A DNA stretch of 64,000 bases from Arenicola marina (taxonomy: Eukaryota; Annelida; Polychaeta; Arenicolidae): the NCBI GenBank assembly GCA_964019135.1, contig OZ025249.1, positions 10,342,039-10,406,038 of the forward strand. Reading direction: 5' to 3'. The position numbers and the translations under genes were made by a program. The first letter of the stretch is position 1, and each line of letters opens with the position of its first letter. This document shows positions 14,701 to 22,698 of the stretch, one piece after another. The notes below the pieces were generated by a model that was not told the origin of the DNA, ran no database searches, and saw only the letters and a list, made by a program, of their open reading frames with translations.

Positions 14701-17700
14701 TTGCGTTTTAAACGTATGTTACTGATACGTTGTTCGTCCTTGAGACGAATTCTGACGCATATAAATGAATAAGATCAAAGCTTACATGCGCCATCTTAGA
14801 TTTTTTCATATTAGAATCAAGACTACAAGTGTCTAAAAACTATGATGCATATGTTTTATATCTCTTTGATTCTGTAAAGCAACAATTTTAACATAAAACG
14901 CGGTTTATTTATATCGCGCAAAACAGAATATACTTATTTGCCATGGAGAAGAGGTTGGTAATACCAAAAAATTGCAGAATGTATTACTTTAAACTGACAG
15001 TGCACAATAATCATGAATAATCAATAGAATAACGAAAAACGGAGTAACCTTCCAGCATGAACCTTACCGTTGAGTTGGGTCTATTGTTTGGTTGGATGGA
15101 ATTAAGGATGTGTGAATGTATGTCACAAAACAACATTAAGACGATATAATAGATAGGCGTAGAAAAGTACAGGTCCAAAGGCAAAGTTTGCAAAATCTCC
15201 ACTTTTGCAAAGATTTGGACCCTCTATCAAACTCTCTATTGTTTGGCGAAACTGTAATAAGGAGTGACGAAGTTTGTAGATCTGCATTTCGTAACAGAAA
15301 AAGAAAGAAAAACAAGATATAAGAGGATATAATATATATGTATGTAGCGTTACTTACGGCCATCCAGTAGCAGTCCGCTCTCACGAAATGAAGCGAGCAG
15401 AAGTCCTTTGGGAGAGGCAGGCGCTGTATATATCCATTCCCGTCCGGCGCCGATGTTCTTGTAGGGGCGACAATATGCTGGCGCACCCCGAAGACGATGA
15501 CGTCGAGGAAAGCATCGTTGCAAATATTATAAGCAAGAGGAACAGAGAGAGGTTCAGGCGACTCCGAAGAAAAACAAGGGCGTAAACCAAGAGGGGGGGG
15601 GGGAGGGTTATTTGGCAGGGGTTGGGGTTTGGGGTAGGGGAGGGACAGATGTATATACTATATCTTCGGAATTCTCCCCTGTATCAAATCAAATCAAAGT
15701 ACGATTATGAGTTGTATTTACTAGTTACATAGCGTAGCATAAAAAGACGGGATAAAGGTATGCAAATGCAAGTGAGGCAATAATTCGAGCTCACTCATAT
15801 CCATACATGTGTGATCACCATGGGGACAAAAACAAAGAAGGTTGGGGGGAAAGGTCTTGTACTTGAGGCTTAACTGATTTGGCGTTTCTTTCATTCATTT
15901 CTATATATAATCATTTTTATAGGTATAATTATCAGATCAGTTTCCTATATATCGAGTGTAAGGTAAGCTGGATCACCTTGGGATGCACACTGCGCATTAT
16001 ATGCGGCGCAGGGGTTGTAGGAGCCCACTGTGAAGTCTGCCGGGACTGATTTACCGCAGTGACAAAGCCCTCGGCTCTTGAAGGTGCTATCGCAGGCGTA
16101 GTACTTGCATACATCCTTGGGATCGGAGAAAAAATTGTCTCCAAGACCTCCACACTGTAATTCTGAGATAAAAGGAAAAGGTGACATATAATAGGACAAG
16201 TATGAACTAGACCATAGATCGATGACTTGATTGGTTGCATATTCAGGACACCAATTCTGGTCAGATCGCGTCTCTGCTCTTTGCACAGAAGGACATGGGA
16301 CAACCCAGACATGGCCACAGCGGGGCTCGAACCACCGATTCACTCAGGTGGCCAGAGCGATGAATGTCAGCGCTCTAACCCACTGAGCTATCGGGCGGCC
16401 CCGATCGATGACTTGAATCAAGACGCACGTTCAGTTGGTAAACAGGCTTAGCTGCAGATCTGCAGGTCGTTGAGTCGCACCTTCGAGCATGCATCTGTGG
16501 CATGTTTCAGTCCACCGTATTTCATTGTCCTGTGAGGTTGTCTGTCCTAGCTTAGCTTTCATGTACAAAAAAGTAGCATGAAACCCAACATTACATTTCA
16601 TCATTTATTAAAATTGTTGGCAACGGTTTTCCCCTCGGTGAACACCTTTTCTTGTTGAATGTAGAAAATACCTCAATGTAATTAAGAAGATGTCGTGATT
16701 ATCCACACTACCGCTACGAGCATGAAAACACAAAAACATCTCTCCCTTTGTTTATCAATGAACCCCATCAACATTTTCGCTTTCTACCTGTCATGTGGAA
16801 GGCAACATTTCCGTCCCCACTGGTTGACGCTGTGGCATTCTCAGGGCACGCCGGGAATTCTTGACTCGCCGTGTGCAGTGAGATGTTGAAAGGGTAGCCG
16901 CTCTGTCCAGATGACTGACTGAACCTCTGTCAATAGAATGAATGATGTCTCAGGAGGTAGCCTACTACCGATGACCATTTGACAATGCTTGGCATCTACA
17001 ATTTAATCAACAGTATTTACATAATTGCCTGTCTAAATACGATTGCAACATTGTCACATATTTTCAGTACCATCGACTTTTAGCAAGAACGTTTTGATAT
17101 GCCTTGTCAGGTAAGCCGTTATAAATGAATCTGCAGTGTCTATGACAGTTGGATGGCATTTTTCGAGAAAGGGTCCCTCAGCATTGCTCTGAACATTGAA
17201 CGCTCAGTCCGATTGCCGCTTTCGGTGGTTGATTGGGGAGCTAGATATACACGGCGACTATCCTCCATTTAAATCGTGCGTTGCCATGACTATATCATTC
17301 AGACAAGTAGGTGGTTGCAATGGCGGACAGACGACAATGGCTTCCTGCTGTAAGTTTGACTTACGAAAAATTATTTCTCATTTGAATCCAGGACTGTTCC
17401 TTACACAAGCACCATTTAATTGAGTCATTTCATAGTCAATCGATGAAGTGTGCTTCCAGCTAGTAACTTAAGGGGCGGATCCGGGGAGGGGGGGGGGGCG
17501 ACCCGACCGAAATTTATGCCATTTAACATATGAAAACCGCAACCGGCGCCCCTATCCATATTTGCTGGATCCGCCCCTGACGTTTACAGTATTGCGACGG
17601 TCTGGTGCAGTCTGACGGGACTCACGGCGCAGTAGAAGTAGGTCTCATTGCTGGTCTGGTACATGAGCAGTGCTGTGTTGTCCCCACCGTCTACTGTGCC

Positions 17701-19999
17701 AGCATCATCGACACACTGAAACGTGCCCCTCAACGGCTTATCTGCGGTGGTTGGAAACATGGTGTTTACCACGAGACAAATTTATAGGAATACATAATAT
17801 ATTCGACGTAATTTATATTATGAGCACGATGTCTTAGGAATTGAAATCCTCACGATTGTTATTTTTAACGATAGGCAAGGCAATAATATTGTGAACTGAT
17901 ACTTCTTCACATAGATCACTATCTTAAATCGGCTTATTCTGGATATAACGAATAAGCAACCAAATACATAAAGTAAATTAACAAATATGTTACTATAACG
18001 ATACCGCACTATATATCTCACCGTATTGAAAGTCTCCTTGGTAACACGAGTCGATGGTAAGTGCGCCGCCCTGAACGAAGGCTCTGGACTCGTAGGCAAT
18101 GGTATCACAGCTAACAAGATCCGGCGTCTCCTCGTACGTCACAGACCACGTGCTCCCCGGGGGAAGCTCGAAGGGGCATTCGGTGACCGGGAAGTTGAAA
18201 GGGGCTGGAAAGATCACAAACAGAACAGCGACTGTCTTTGTAGTGATTACACATTTTATGTCTCCGGCGAATGACTTGATCTACTTTTAGCGGTTGAAAC
18301 TGTAGCTGCAATATCGCTTACCAGAGTGGCGTAGCTGACCCAATGATACGAAAACAAATTTCAGTTATTTAAAACTCTTCAAATTTGGTGGCATAAGTAT
18401 AATGACAGTATTGGAAGTTAATTGTTTACAAAATGATTGTAGAATATATATTCTATATTGCATATATATATATATATGTATATATTCTATATTCTATATA
18501 TTTTATATGTATATATTCTATATAATATAATATATATATATACATATATAGATATATACATTCTACAATCATTTTGTAAACAATTAACTTTCAAATACTG
18601 TGATCAATTCAGATTGATCTTTTAGGTATATAATGTGAGAATAAGTACCTACATCTGACGTAAAAACGGAGGGAGTCACTGCTATCCAGCTCGGCAGAAC
18701 ATTGATGAGATGTGGTCCCTTTAAACATAATACACAATGTGATAAACGAACTATTTAAACTACGTTGAATGAGAGTAAATTATGAAACGTCAGCAGAAGC
18801 CAGATATGGTTGGATATTGCGTTGAACCAAATTTCACGCCACTGGATTTTTTTGCATTATAATTGTGTAATCATTTGTAATAATTTATATTAATATAACA
18901 TAATTATTATAAACGGTAGGGTCCCTATTTGAATAGTAACACAATTACGCGTTGACTCGGCATTCTAAATAAAAATATGAATACATAGAAATATCATTAT
19001 ATAAAAATAAATACAAAGTCTAAAAATCTACAAATTTACAAATTTGAAAATCTAAAAATCTAAAAATCTAAAAATCGACAAATATACAAATATAACAATA
19101 CACATATTTCCTGACCACGGCTGGCGCATTCACACATACCCGATGACGTAGCGGCGGCACGATGTAGAAGTCCATTTTTATGACTTCCGAGAAGGCCTTC
19201 GTTGCAGGAGGTGTCGTTGGTCGCGTTCTGTGTGACGTAGCTATACCAACTACCCTCTCTGTGTGCCGTGACGCAAGACACTGCAAAGAAACCTCAACTA
19301 GTGTTGCCTAGGTTCCACAGTCTCTGTGCCCACTGAATAGCATAACAATGGAGACTCCTTTCCAGATCCCTTTAAACATACTAATAGTCTAATTCATTAA
19401 ATGTGTCTTATTGATACTCGGTAGCGTTATAGACACTTATATACCCCATGAGAAGAGACACACACCATGTGTTATTTAATAACTGAGGTATGGTAATTCA
19501 ATTGGCACACATAACATTATAAGAAAACACCAACATCAGTCCGGCGTAACGAAAGACAATTTCCCCAGACTTAATTATCTTTAGGTTTTACGAACGTTAC
19601 TGAACTCATATTTAGTTTGAATAATAGTATATGACATAAAATAAAAGTAGTACCTATCTTTTTTTCTGGGAGTGTTGGAGTATGACACTTTATTAGACAC
19701 CTTATCGTGTTTCTGGTGATCAATTATGCCTTAATATGCAGAATATAAAGATGGGTTTCATATCCATGTTTAGCCTCTTGTAGACTATAGCAACTAAGGA
19801 TAATATTACCGTTGGTTGTCGTATGGACGACATCTTGAATGACTGTCTTGATGTCGATCGTGTTATTGTTGTATTCCTTGTAGTGCGTTGCCTCACCGGA
19901 AGTCTGTACAAACCAGTCGAATCCCTGCCATTCGGCTTGGAACACGCATTGCTCAGCGCAATGGCCAACTAACAACATAATGAATAATAGTGAATACAT
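140..19999 (-). CDS. Gene 1: modular single-pass membrane protein, 25 exons
   Basis: Spliced model from ATG at 19999 to stop at 140: 25 exons, 3957 coding bases, 1318 residues, every junction GT..AG and phase-consistent. Order: signal peptide, ectodomain unit 1 (19999-12707), ectodomain unit 2 (11528-1226), Thr-rich stalk, one TM helix, cytoplasmic tail of about 79 residues. Each unit has a W/C domain, a short Cys exon, a CPF three-exon module, a peritrophin-A-like Cys exon, CPYG-like and CC exons, and a second CPF module. The N-terminal C-F-x-x-E-W-Q-G and repeated C-P-F patterns recall animal proteins annotated DUF7044/DUF7043 (DUF7042-7045 group); that assignment is from memory. Function is unknown; a cell-surface receptor or matrix-binding role is inference. 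Unit 2 could be a separate gene only if it had its own signal-peptide exon, which I do not see; the unit 1 to unit 2 junction is in phase. Confidence 0.72.
1226..1364 (-). CDS. Gene 1 exon 24: RYKID exon, end of unit 2
   Basis: 139 bases, phase 0 to 1: R-Y-K-I-D-E-D-A-A-Y-M-S..G-V-M-E-C-A-L-N..Y-G-P-V-H-D-G-Q-A. Acceptor ATATTTCTAG, donor GTGAAT. Confidence 0.78.
1518..1545. repeat. Poly-G tract
   Basis: Long G homopolymer broken by single C bases, in the intron between gene 1 exons 23 and 24; also at 54477-54500. Likely to be length-unstable in sequencing. Confidence 0.85.
1794..1906 (-). CDS. Gene 1 exon 23: YTCVM exon, unit 2
   Basis: 113 bases, phase 1 to 0: Y-T-C-V-M-T-L-N-A-T-V-L-G-E-A-D-D-T-A..L-A-Q-N-G-G-S-S-F-L-C-A. 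Acceptor GTTCCCGCAG, donor GTGAGT. Confidence 0.8.
2283..2438 (-). CDS. Gene 1 exon 22: CPF domain, second module of unit 2
   Basis: 156 bases, phase 1-1: G-S-C-P-F-N-D-G-M-Y-S-M-S-Y-S-S..Q-C-L-G-E..L-Q-S-C-N-T. Acceptor TATCCAACAG, donor GTAAGA. Confidence 0.78.
3429..3590 (-). CDS. Gene 1 exon 21: CC exon, unit 2
   Basis: 162 bases, phase 1-1: E-R-F-T-C-C-F-C-A-R-N-G-D-I-F..T-L-V-D-D-D-V-I-L-L-G-E. The donor GTCGGT is weak, but is the same in the duplicate at 56376. Confidence 0.7.
3660..3727. repeat. GT microsatellite with G-rich tail
   Basis: (GT)n with GC interruptions followed by a G-run, in the intron between gene 1 exons 20 and 21. The duplicate (56605-56652) has a different length. 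Confidence 0.9.
3879..4016 (-). CDS. Gene 1 exon 20: CPYG exon, unit 2
   Basis: 138 bases, phase 1-1: S-C-P-Y-G-T-A-Y-G-E-R-Q-W-I-Y..F-R-L-A-S-F-S-D-L-G-M-I-L-S-A-S-G. Acceptor CTCCTTGCAG, donor GTAACT. Confidence 0.77.
4757..4886. mobile_element. 130-bp MITE with inverted termini
   Basis: Ends GTGGC..ATTTCACGAAC..AGTTTAGCCG and its inverted counterpart CGGCTAAACT..GTTCGTGAAAT..GCCAC. Absent at the matching site in the duplicate (about 57674), where flanks are joined directly. Confidence 0.65.
4953..5358. mobile_element. MITE-like element with GTTTACACGGCACG termini
   Basis: Left end GCCGGGTTTACACGGCACG and right end GCGTCGTGTGAACAGAGC form imperfect inverted termini about 400 bp apart; no ORF. 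Copied at about 57739-58143. Confidence 0.4.
5502..5693 (-). CDS. Gene 1 exon 19: peritrophin-A-like Cys domain, unit 2
   Basis: 192 bases, phase 1-1: P-C-T-S-P-D-K-I-F-S-D-P-Y-N-R-C-D-Y-Y-Q-C, then C-R-C-G-K-F-V-P-D-H-F, then P-C..C. Acceptor TTACTTGCAG, donor GTAAGT. Same fold call as exon 7. Confidence 0.8.
5905..6040 (-). CDS. Gene 1 exon 18: third exon of first module, unit 2
   Basis: 136 bases, phase 0 to 1: R-Y-S-Q-N-S-T-E-T..L-S-L-S-L-H..M-C-P-R-N-A-T-A-T-T-S..I-A-F-Y-M-K. Separated from exon 17 by a 2.9 kb intron filled by the gacgtcat-rich element. Confidence 0.73.
6540..8790 (+). mobile_element. Non-coding gacgtcat-rich repeat element in intron
   Basis: Occupies most of the intron between gene 1 exons 17 and 18. 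Holds clustered gacgtcat motifs (6660, 6960, 8210), a gaccttgacctttgacctt tract at 8545, an AT microsatellite at 8690, and ends with an inverted repeat ATGACGAAAATT..AATTTTCGTCAT at 8750-8776. No coding potential seen. The same family as 38700-40455 lacks the hairpin arm there. An equivalent copy lies at 59320-61560 through the duplication. Confidence 0.5.
8936..9060 (-). CDS. Gene 1 exon 17: second exon of first module, unit 2
   Basis: 125 bases, phase 1 to 0: R-P-L-D-G-N-F-R-C-I-D..D-N-M-V-L-L-F-R-E-D..T-Y-C-A. Acceptor CGCTTTCAG, donor GTATGT. Confidence 0.77.
9454..9630 (-). CDS. Gene 1 exon 16: CPF domain, first module of unit 2
   Basis: 177 bases, phase 1-1: G-C-P-F-R-V-P-P-G-R-V-W-Q-V-T-Y-E-E-T-P..I-D-S-C..E-Y. 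Acceptor GTCCGTAG and donor GTGGGT are placed by phase and by comparison with exon 4. Confidence 0.77.
9952..10017 (-). CDS. Gene 1 exon 15: short Cys exon, unit 2
   Basis: 66 bases, phase 1-1: S-A-A-M-C-P-A-L-L..L-Y-K-V-F-L-K, ending at GTAAGT. Acceptor TTTTGCCACAG. Confidence 0.73.
10371..10520 (-). CDS. Gene 1 exon 14: W/C domain second half, unit 2
   Basis: 150 bases, phase 1-1: S-L-R-C-L-S-E-E-N-D-T-M-W-Y-G-Y-V-T..C-N-E-G-R-L-G..N-G-L. Acceptor TTTCATTCAG, donor GTAAAT. Confidence 0.78.
11382..11528 (-). CDS. Gene 1 exon 13: W/C domain of unit 2
   Basis: 147 bases, phase 1-1: H-Q-C-D-F-P-E-S-W-S-N-T-D-W-H-V-K-T. Aligns with exon 1 (C-V-F-Q-A-E-W-Q-G-F-D-W-F) but has no signal peptide, as expected for an internal repeat. 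Donor GTGAGT. Confidence 0.75.
12707..12851 (-). CDS. Gene 1 exon 12: RYKVD exon, end of unit 1
   Basis: 145 bases, phase 0 to 1: R-Y-K-V-D-G-D-V-A-Y-L-S..G-V-M-E-C-A-L-G..F-G-P-I-H-N-G-Q-A. Donor ACAG|GTGGGT at 12706. The phase-1 end matches the start of exon 13, which joins unit 1 to unit 2. Confidence 0.78.
13261..13379 (-). CDS. Gene 1 exon 11: YTCVM exon
   Basis: 119 bases, phase 1 to 0. Encodes N-Y-T-C-V-M-T-L-S-A-I-V-L-G-E-A-D-D-T-A then I-V-L-A-Q-N-G-G, ending F-F-C-G before GTGAGA. This exon is unusually conserved between units (49870-49988, 1794-1906). Confidence 0.8.
13504..13653 (-). CDS. Gene 1 exon 10: CPF domain, second module
   Basis: 150 bases, phase 1-1, acceptor TATCTCCAG, donor GTAGGC. 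Encodes K-C-P-F-A-N-G-L-H-Q-L-T-Y-S-V..C-R-D..L-S-S-C-D-G. Closely matched at 50113-50262 and more distantly at 2283-2438. Confidence 0.78.
13905..14017. repeat. 45-bp minisatellite, short allele
   Basis: About two imperfect units around gttggtgggaatgtt/ggacattacttacatt in the intron between gene 1 exons 9 and 10. The duplicate has about five units. Confidence 0.6.
14297..14446 (-). CDS. Gene 1 exon 9: CC exon
   Basis: 150 bases, phase 1-1: A-Y-V-C-C-N-V..V-P-N-D-T..H-I-C-S-Q-V-V-I-L-D-D-A-I-L-L-K-E. Paralogue 3429-3590 has FTCCFC..VPEAND..TLVDDDVILLGE. Confidence 0.73.
15358..15477 (-). CDS. Gene 1 exon 8: CPYG-like exon
   Basis: 120 bases, phase 1-1. Encodes Y-C-R-P-Y..G-R-E-W-I-Y..L-L-L-A-S-F-R-E-S-G. 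Frame chosen by alignment with unit 2 exon 3879-4016 (C-P-Y-G..E-R-Q-W-I-Y..R-L-A-S-F-S-D-L-G). The other two frames are also open here and are shadows. Confidence 0.7.
15977..16162 (-). CDS. Gene 1 exon 7: peritrophin-A-like Cys domain
   Basis: 186 bases, phase 1-1. Encodes C..F-F-S-D-P-K-D-V-C-K-Y-Y-A-C, then C-H-C-G-K-S-V-P-A-D-F, then P-C..C. The FSDP.D.C.YY.C core is typical of CBM14/peritrophin-A chitin-binding domains. Carbohydrate binding is inferred, and the Cys spacing is not exactly canonical. Confidence 0.78.
16220..16405 (-). mobile_element. tRNA-derived SINE
   Basis: Minus strand reads GGGGCCGCCCGATAGCTCAG then GGGTTAGAGCGC (A-box region, 16370-16390), GGTTCGAGCCCCG (B box, 16321-16333) and a non-tRNA body ending near 16230. 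Related copies lie at 22450-22698, 38050-38315 and 53035-53207. Confidence 0.8.
16788..16926 (-). CDS. Gene 1 exon 6: third exon of first CPF module
   Basis: 139 bases, phase 0 to 1, starting R-F-S-Q-S-S and containing A-C-P-E-N-A-T-A-S-T-S-G. Paralogue 5905-6040 begins RYSQNS and has MCPRNATATTS. This exon has no copy in the left duplicate, which ends at 16712/53516. Confidence 0.72.
17470..17579. mobile_element. Small hAT-like MITE
   Basis: Inverted termini AGGGGCGGATCC and GGATCCGCCCCT about 110 bp apart, in the intron between gene 1 exons 5 and 6. CAGGGGCGGATCC-type ends are common in hAT-derived MITEs (family knowledge). A clear target duplication was not seen. Confidence 0.6.
17626..17741 (-). 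CDS. Gene 1 exon 5: second exon of first CPF module
   Basis: 116 bases, phase 1 to 0, acceptor CCACCGCAG, donor GTGAGT. Encodes L-R-G-T-F-Q-C-V-D-D..N-T-A-L-L-M-Y-Q..T-Y-F-Y-C-A. Paralogue 8936-9060 has DGNFRCID..NMVLLF..ATYCA. Confidence 0.75.
18022..18204 (-). CDS. Gene 1 exon 4: CPF domain, first module
   Basis: 183 bases, phase 1-1, acceptor ATCTTTCCAG, donor GTGAGA. Encodes T-E-C-P-F-E-L-P-P-G-S-T-W-S-V-T-Y-E-E-T-P followed by I-D-S-C. The C-P-F..T-Y..C..D-S-C spacing resembles what I recall of DUF7043. Paralogue at 9454-9630 shares PPG..W.VTYEETP. Confidence 0.78.
18405..18601. mobile_element. Foldback element with about 45-bp inverted repeats
   Basis: ACAGTATTGGAAGTTAATTG at the left end recurs inverted at the right end, with homology through TTTACAAAATGATTGTAGAAT on both arms. 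The core is AT-rich (tatata runs), and TGA flanks both sides. Lies in the intron between gene 1 exons 3 and 4. Confidence 0.75.
18653..18718 (-). CDS. Gene 1 exon 3: short Cys exon
   Basis: 66 bases, phase 1-1: H-Q-C-S-A-E-L-D..L-R-F-Y-V-R, with the donor GTAGGT splitting the last Cys codon. The paralogous exon at 9952-10017 is also exactly 66 bases and splits the same codon at a perfect GTAAGT, which fixes the donor choice here. Confidence 0.7.
19140..19280 (-). CDS. Gene 1 exon 2: second half of W/C domain
   Basis: Acceptor TTTCTTTGCAG, donor GTATGT, 141 bases, phase 1-1. Encodes S-C-V-T..G-S-W-Y-S-Y-V-T-Q-N..C-N-E-G-L-L-G..N-G-L. The unit 2 paralogue at 10371-10520 keeps W-Y-G-Y-V-T, C-N-E-G and N-G-L. 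Confidence 0.78.
19810..19999 (-). CDS. Gene 1 exon 1: signal peptide and first W/C domain
   Basis: Starts at the ATG at 19999 with a hydrophobic leader (MYSLLFIMLLVGHCAEQ) followed by C-V-F-Q-A-E-W-Q-G-F-D-W-F. This Cys..EWQG..WF pattern is what I recall of DUF7044-type N-termini. Ends in phase 1 at a GTAATA donor after 63 codons. No 5' UTR exon or promoter could be identified upstream. Confidence 0.75.
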
Positions 20000-22300
20000 G
20001 GGACTAATTTATGAGGAAGTCACTTTGGAAATAATTAATATATATATTTATTAATATATTCATGTATATTCCAGACTGGAAGGCAAAAAAAGTGCCGGTA
20101 CTTTTAATGCGATATATAGACATGGTGCTTACTGTTATGAACGCTAACGACTCTGCATAGTCGCGTTTGCTTTAACCGAAAGAAAATAACTACGAAGTAA
20201 AGGTAAATATTAATGTTTTTCTTTTGAAATTAACGATAATGCGTGACACGTATCTTCATTTGTGTAGTCATGCCATTCCTGGCTAAATACATAAACACCA
20301 TTTGCAACTTTACAAATAATGTGCAGATAGAAAAGGCTATGCTCACGTAAACTCGAAAGCATCTGGAAGATCAGAGAAATTGACAAATAATAAACACCCG
20401 TTAACTGATCACGCAAATATATTTTTATTTGGATCTTTAGGAAGGTAAGAAGACATAATGCTCTTGTTCTAACAAAGTAGATAAAAGATCAATGACATCA
20501 TACATTGCGCGTAATATTTTAGTTTTGCTCACACGCGAAGTACAAGACATGTTTACAAAAACACCCTTACAATATTAAGAGTCAATATTAGGACACAAAG
20601 TTGACTAATGTTTACTAAACATTTATCGCGTAATTGTGCGTTCTTTGTCTAATGACATCTTCAAACTTCTAACGTGTTAAAAATGAACCCAACACAAATG
20701 TAGATTTCGATTTTAAATCCAACTTTTATGTTATTGACATTTACGATTGCATCTACGGTTACTTCTACATTATCGAATAGATATTATACTAATAAGTATT
20801 TACATTAACAGGTCAATATCTATATATTCGAATGCATAAAATAGTTTTTGCCTAAAATAGGTTTTATACGGATTTGATTGGCTACGTTGAATCACGTGAC
20901 TTACCAATATGAAGTAGCTCGTGAGAAGGTTTGGTCGTCCTGTTTAAAATTAAGAGGAAACTTATATTACATACCATAACTTATTACACTTAGAAAACGG
21001 CACAGAAATTAAGGGACTAAAATTAGCTTTGAAGCAATTCAGTTTCTTAATACGGTTCGGGATAAACTGAGGTCAATTCGTATTAAAAAATATACACGTG
21101 AGCTCCATATATGAATCGACGGCAATGTGTCGTACAGAGAATTTATTCAAGGATTTTATTTGCCTTTAGGCGTAGTATTCTATATTGCCATAATGAGAAC
21201 ATTCTAAAAAATCAGATGAGTCGCTTTCGCTTCACGGACCTACGAATTGGAAAAAGGGGGGTGGGTGGGTGGTCACCTCAGATGGCCTTGATTTGCATGT
21301 CAAACCGGCATTATTTCTCAACGAGGTTAATTTGAAAAACAACCGTCCGCTTCAGCCCCCCGCCCCCCCAGCCCCCCCCCCCCACCACCCCGCCCCGGGG
21401 ATCCGTCACTGGCTTTTACCGACGAGCGACAACAAACAGGGTGAGAATTTTTTTTACAGTTCATCGGTTACTTTCAGGAGAGTCTGCACCAAATAGTGTC
21501 TAATCGTCACGCCGTTAACATCATAGTCTGCTCCACGAACTCCCCTCACCCGAGGAGAGTGTTAGCGCCGCGCAGCGGCGGTCTGCGGAAGAGACTATTA
21601 ACATCACGGAACGAAACCCCGTGTGCAATGGCGAGTCTAACCAGACGGAGTACTTGAAAATGCAAACAAATTGCAGCAAACAGGCTGGCTGAGTGATCCC
21701 GGAAGAGGTGGTGTCCTGTTAAAGCCCATTGCGGGATACGAATATATGCATGTGAATGGCTGTGTCGGAAAGGTGAAGTGTGGTGAGCAGTATCTACGTC
21801 ATCGGCACCAGTTCTTCGGGACCTGATTAGCGTTGTAATGTACGCTGCAATACGTGGAAGTTCAACCTAGACTATCACAGCAACAGCTTCTCCTTCATTA
21901 AACAATGATAAACCTTCATAAAATTGAAATGTACGGCAATATTGATCCGTGTACTGACGCAGATCAAGTAGTATTATGCATGGAGTAAGATAGCCCTATG
22001 TAACAAAGGACTTAGGCATTTGACAAAGTTTGAAAAGTGGAAACCTATTGGTACCTTTTTTCATTGACTGCTGAGTGACTGAAATATAATTTTTTTGTGC
22101 ATTGTGTATCACTCGGGGAATAATTTTTTATAAAGGAACCGATTTTTTTTATAAATATTGTGATTAGCGCCGCGACTGTGATTTTGAGCTGTGATACTGG
22201 TGACAAAATCTTCTGCATCAGGTTTATAACGTCAACTCGTGGTGAAGATGAATATATACATGTATATATATGATTACGTCGACTCAGTGATTATGACTGA
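20000..22300. other. Upstream region of gene 1; no gene seen
   Basis: About 2.3 kb of AT-rich sequence right of the start codon. It should contain the promoter and any 5' UTR exon of gene 1, but no TATA box or initiator could be picked with confidence. A G-run (21255) and C-runs (21355-21400) are present. No supported coding exon. Confidence 0.5.
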
Positions 22301-22449
22301 AGGTGTTACGTAGTACTCACATGGACCAGCTGTTCTACAATGATAGCTTTCCAGTATGCAAAAGAAGAAGCTTGACCTTTGTATTAGTGACGTTAACGAC
22401 CAAGCCACTTCAGCATGGGTCGGGTTTGTACAATCGAAATGAATTGCAT

Positions 22450-22698
22450 GAGCGACCCGATCTCAATGGTTGGTTGCATATTTCAAGACGCTTTAAACAC
22501 GTTTGGTCATATCGCGTCAATGAGAGAAAAAAAGAAAGAGGGAAGCTATGTCCCCGGCAGTATCCCCATACTCTTTACGAAGAAGGGCATGAGATCTTTA
22601 ACCTGCGACCACACCGATGAACGTGCCGTTAGACTCTCAGGTGGCCAGAGCGCGTAATGCCAGCATTCTAACCTACTGAGCAATCGAGGCGGCCCCAG
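22450..22698 (-). mobile_element. tRNA-derived SINE abutting the satellite
   Basis: Body matches 38050-38315 (atcgcgtcaatg.gag). The tRNA head keeps the A-box region but the B-box segment is missing. Its 5' end (ggcggcccc) touches the first satellite unit. Confidence 0.7.

Larger units (their letters stand above)
12664..16712 (+). repeat. Segmental duplication block B, left copy
   Basis: Direct-repeat partner of 49286-53516, covering gene 1 exons 7-12. More diverged than block A: intron indels, including a stretch at 14640-15000 poorly matched in the other copy. Confidence 0.85.

Noticed and set aside
15381-15590. Alternative minus-strand frames over gene 1 exon 8 (69 and 116 codons)
   Set aside because: Only the frame with R-E-W-I-Y and L-A-S-F aligns with unit 2, fits splice phase and stays open in both duplicates.
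16220-16405. tRNA gene on the minus strand
   Set aside because: A and B boxes are present but the cloverleaf is not convincing and related copies carry a SINE body; called as SINE.
18319-18331. 13-base microexon (CTACGCCACTCTG) between AG and GTAAGC
   Set aside because: Its length would break phase between exons 3 and 4, which join correctly without it, and unit 2 has no equivalent.
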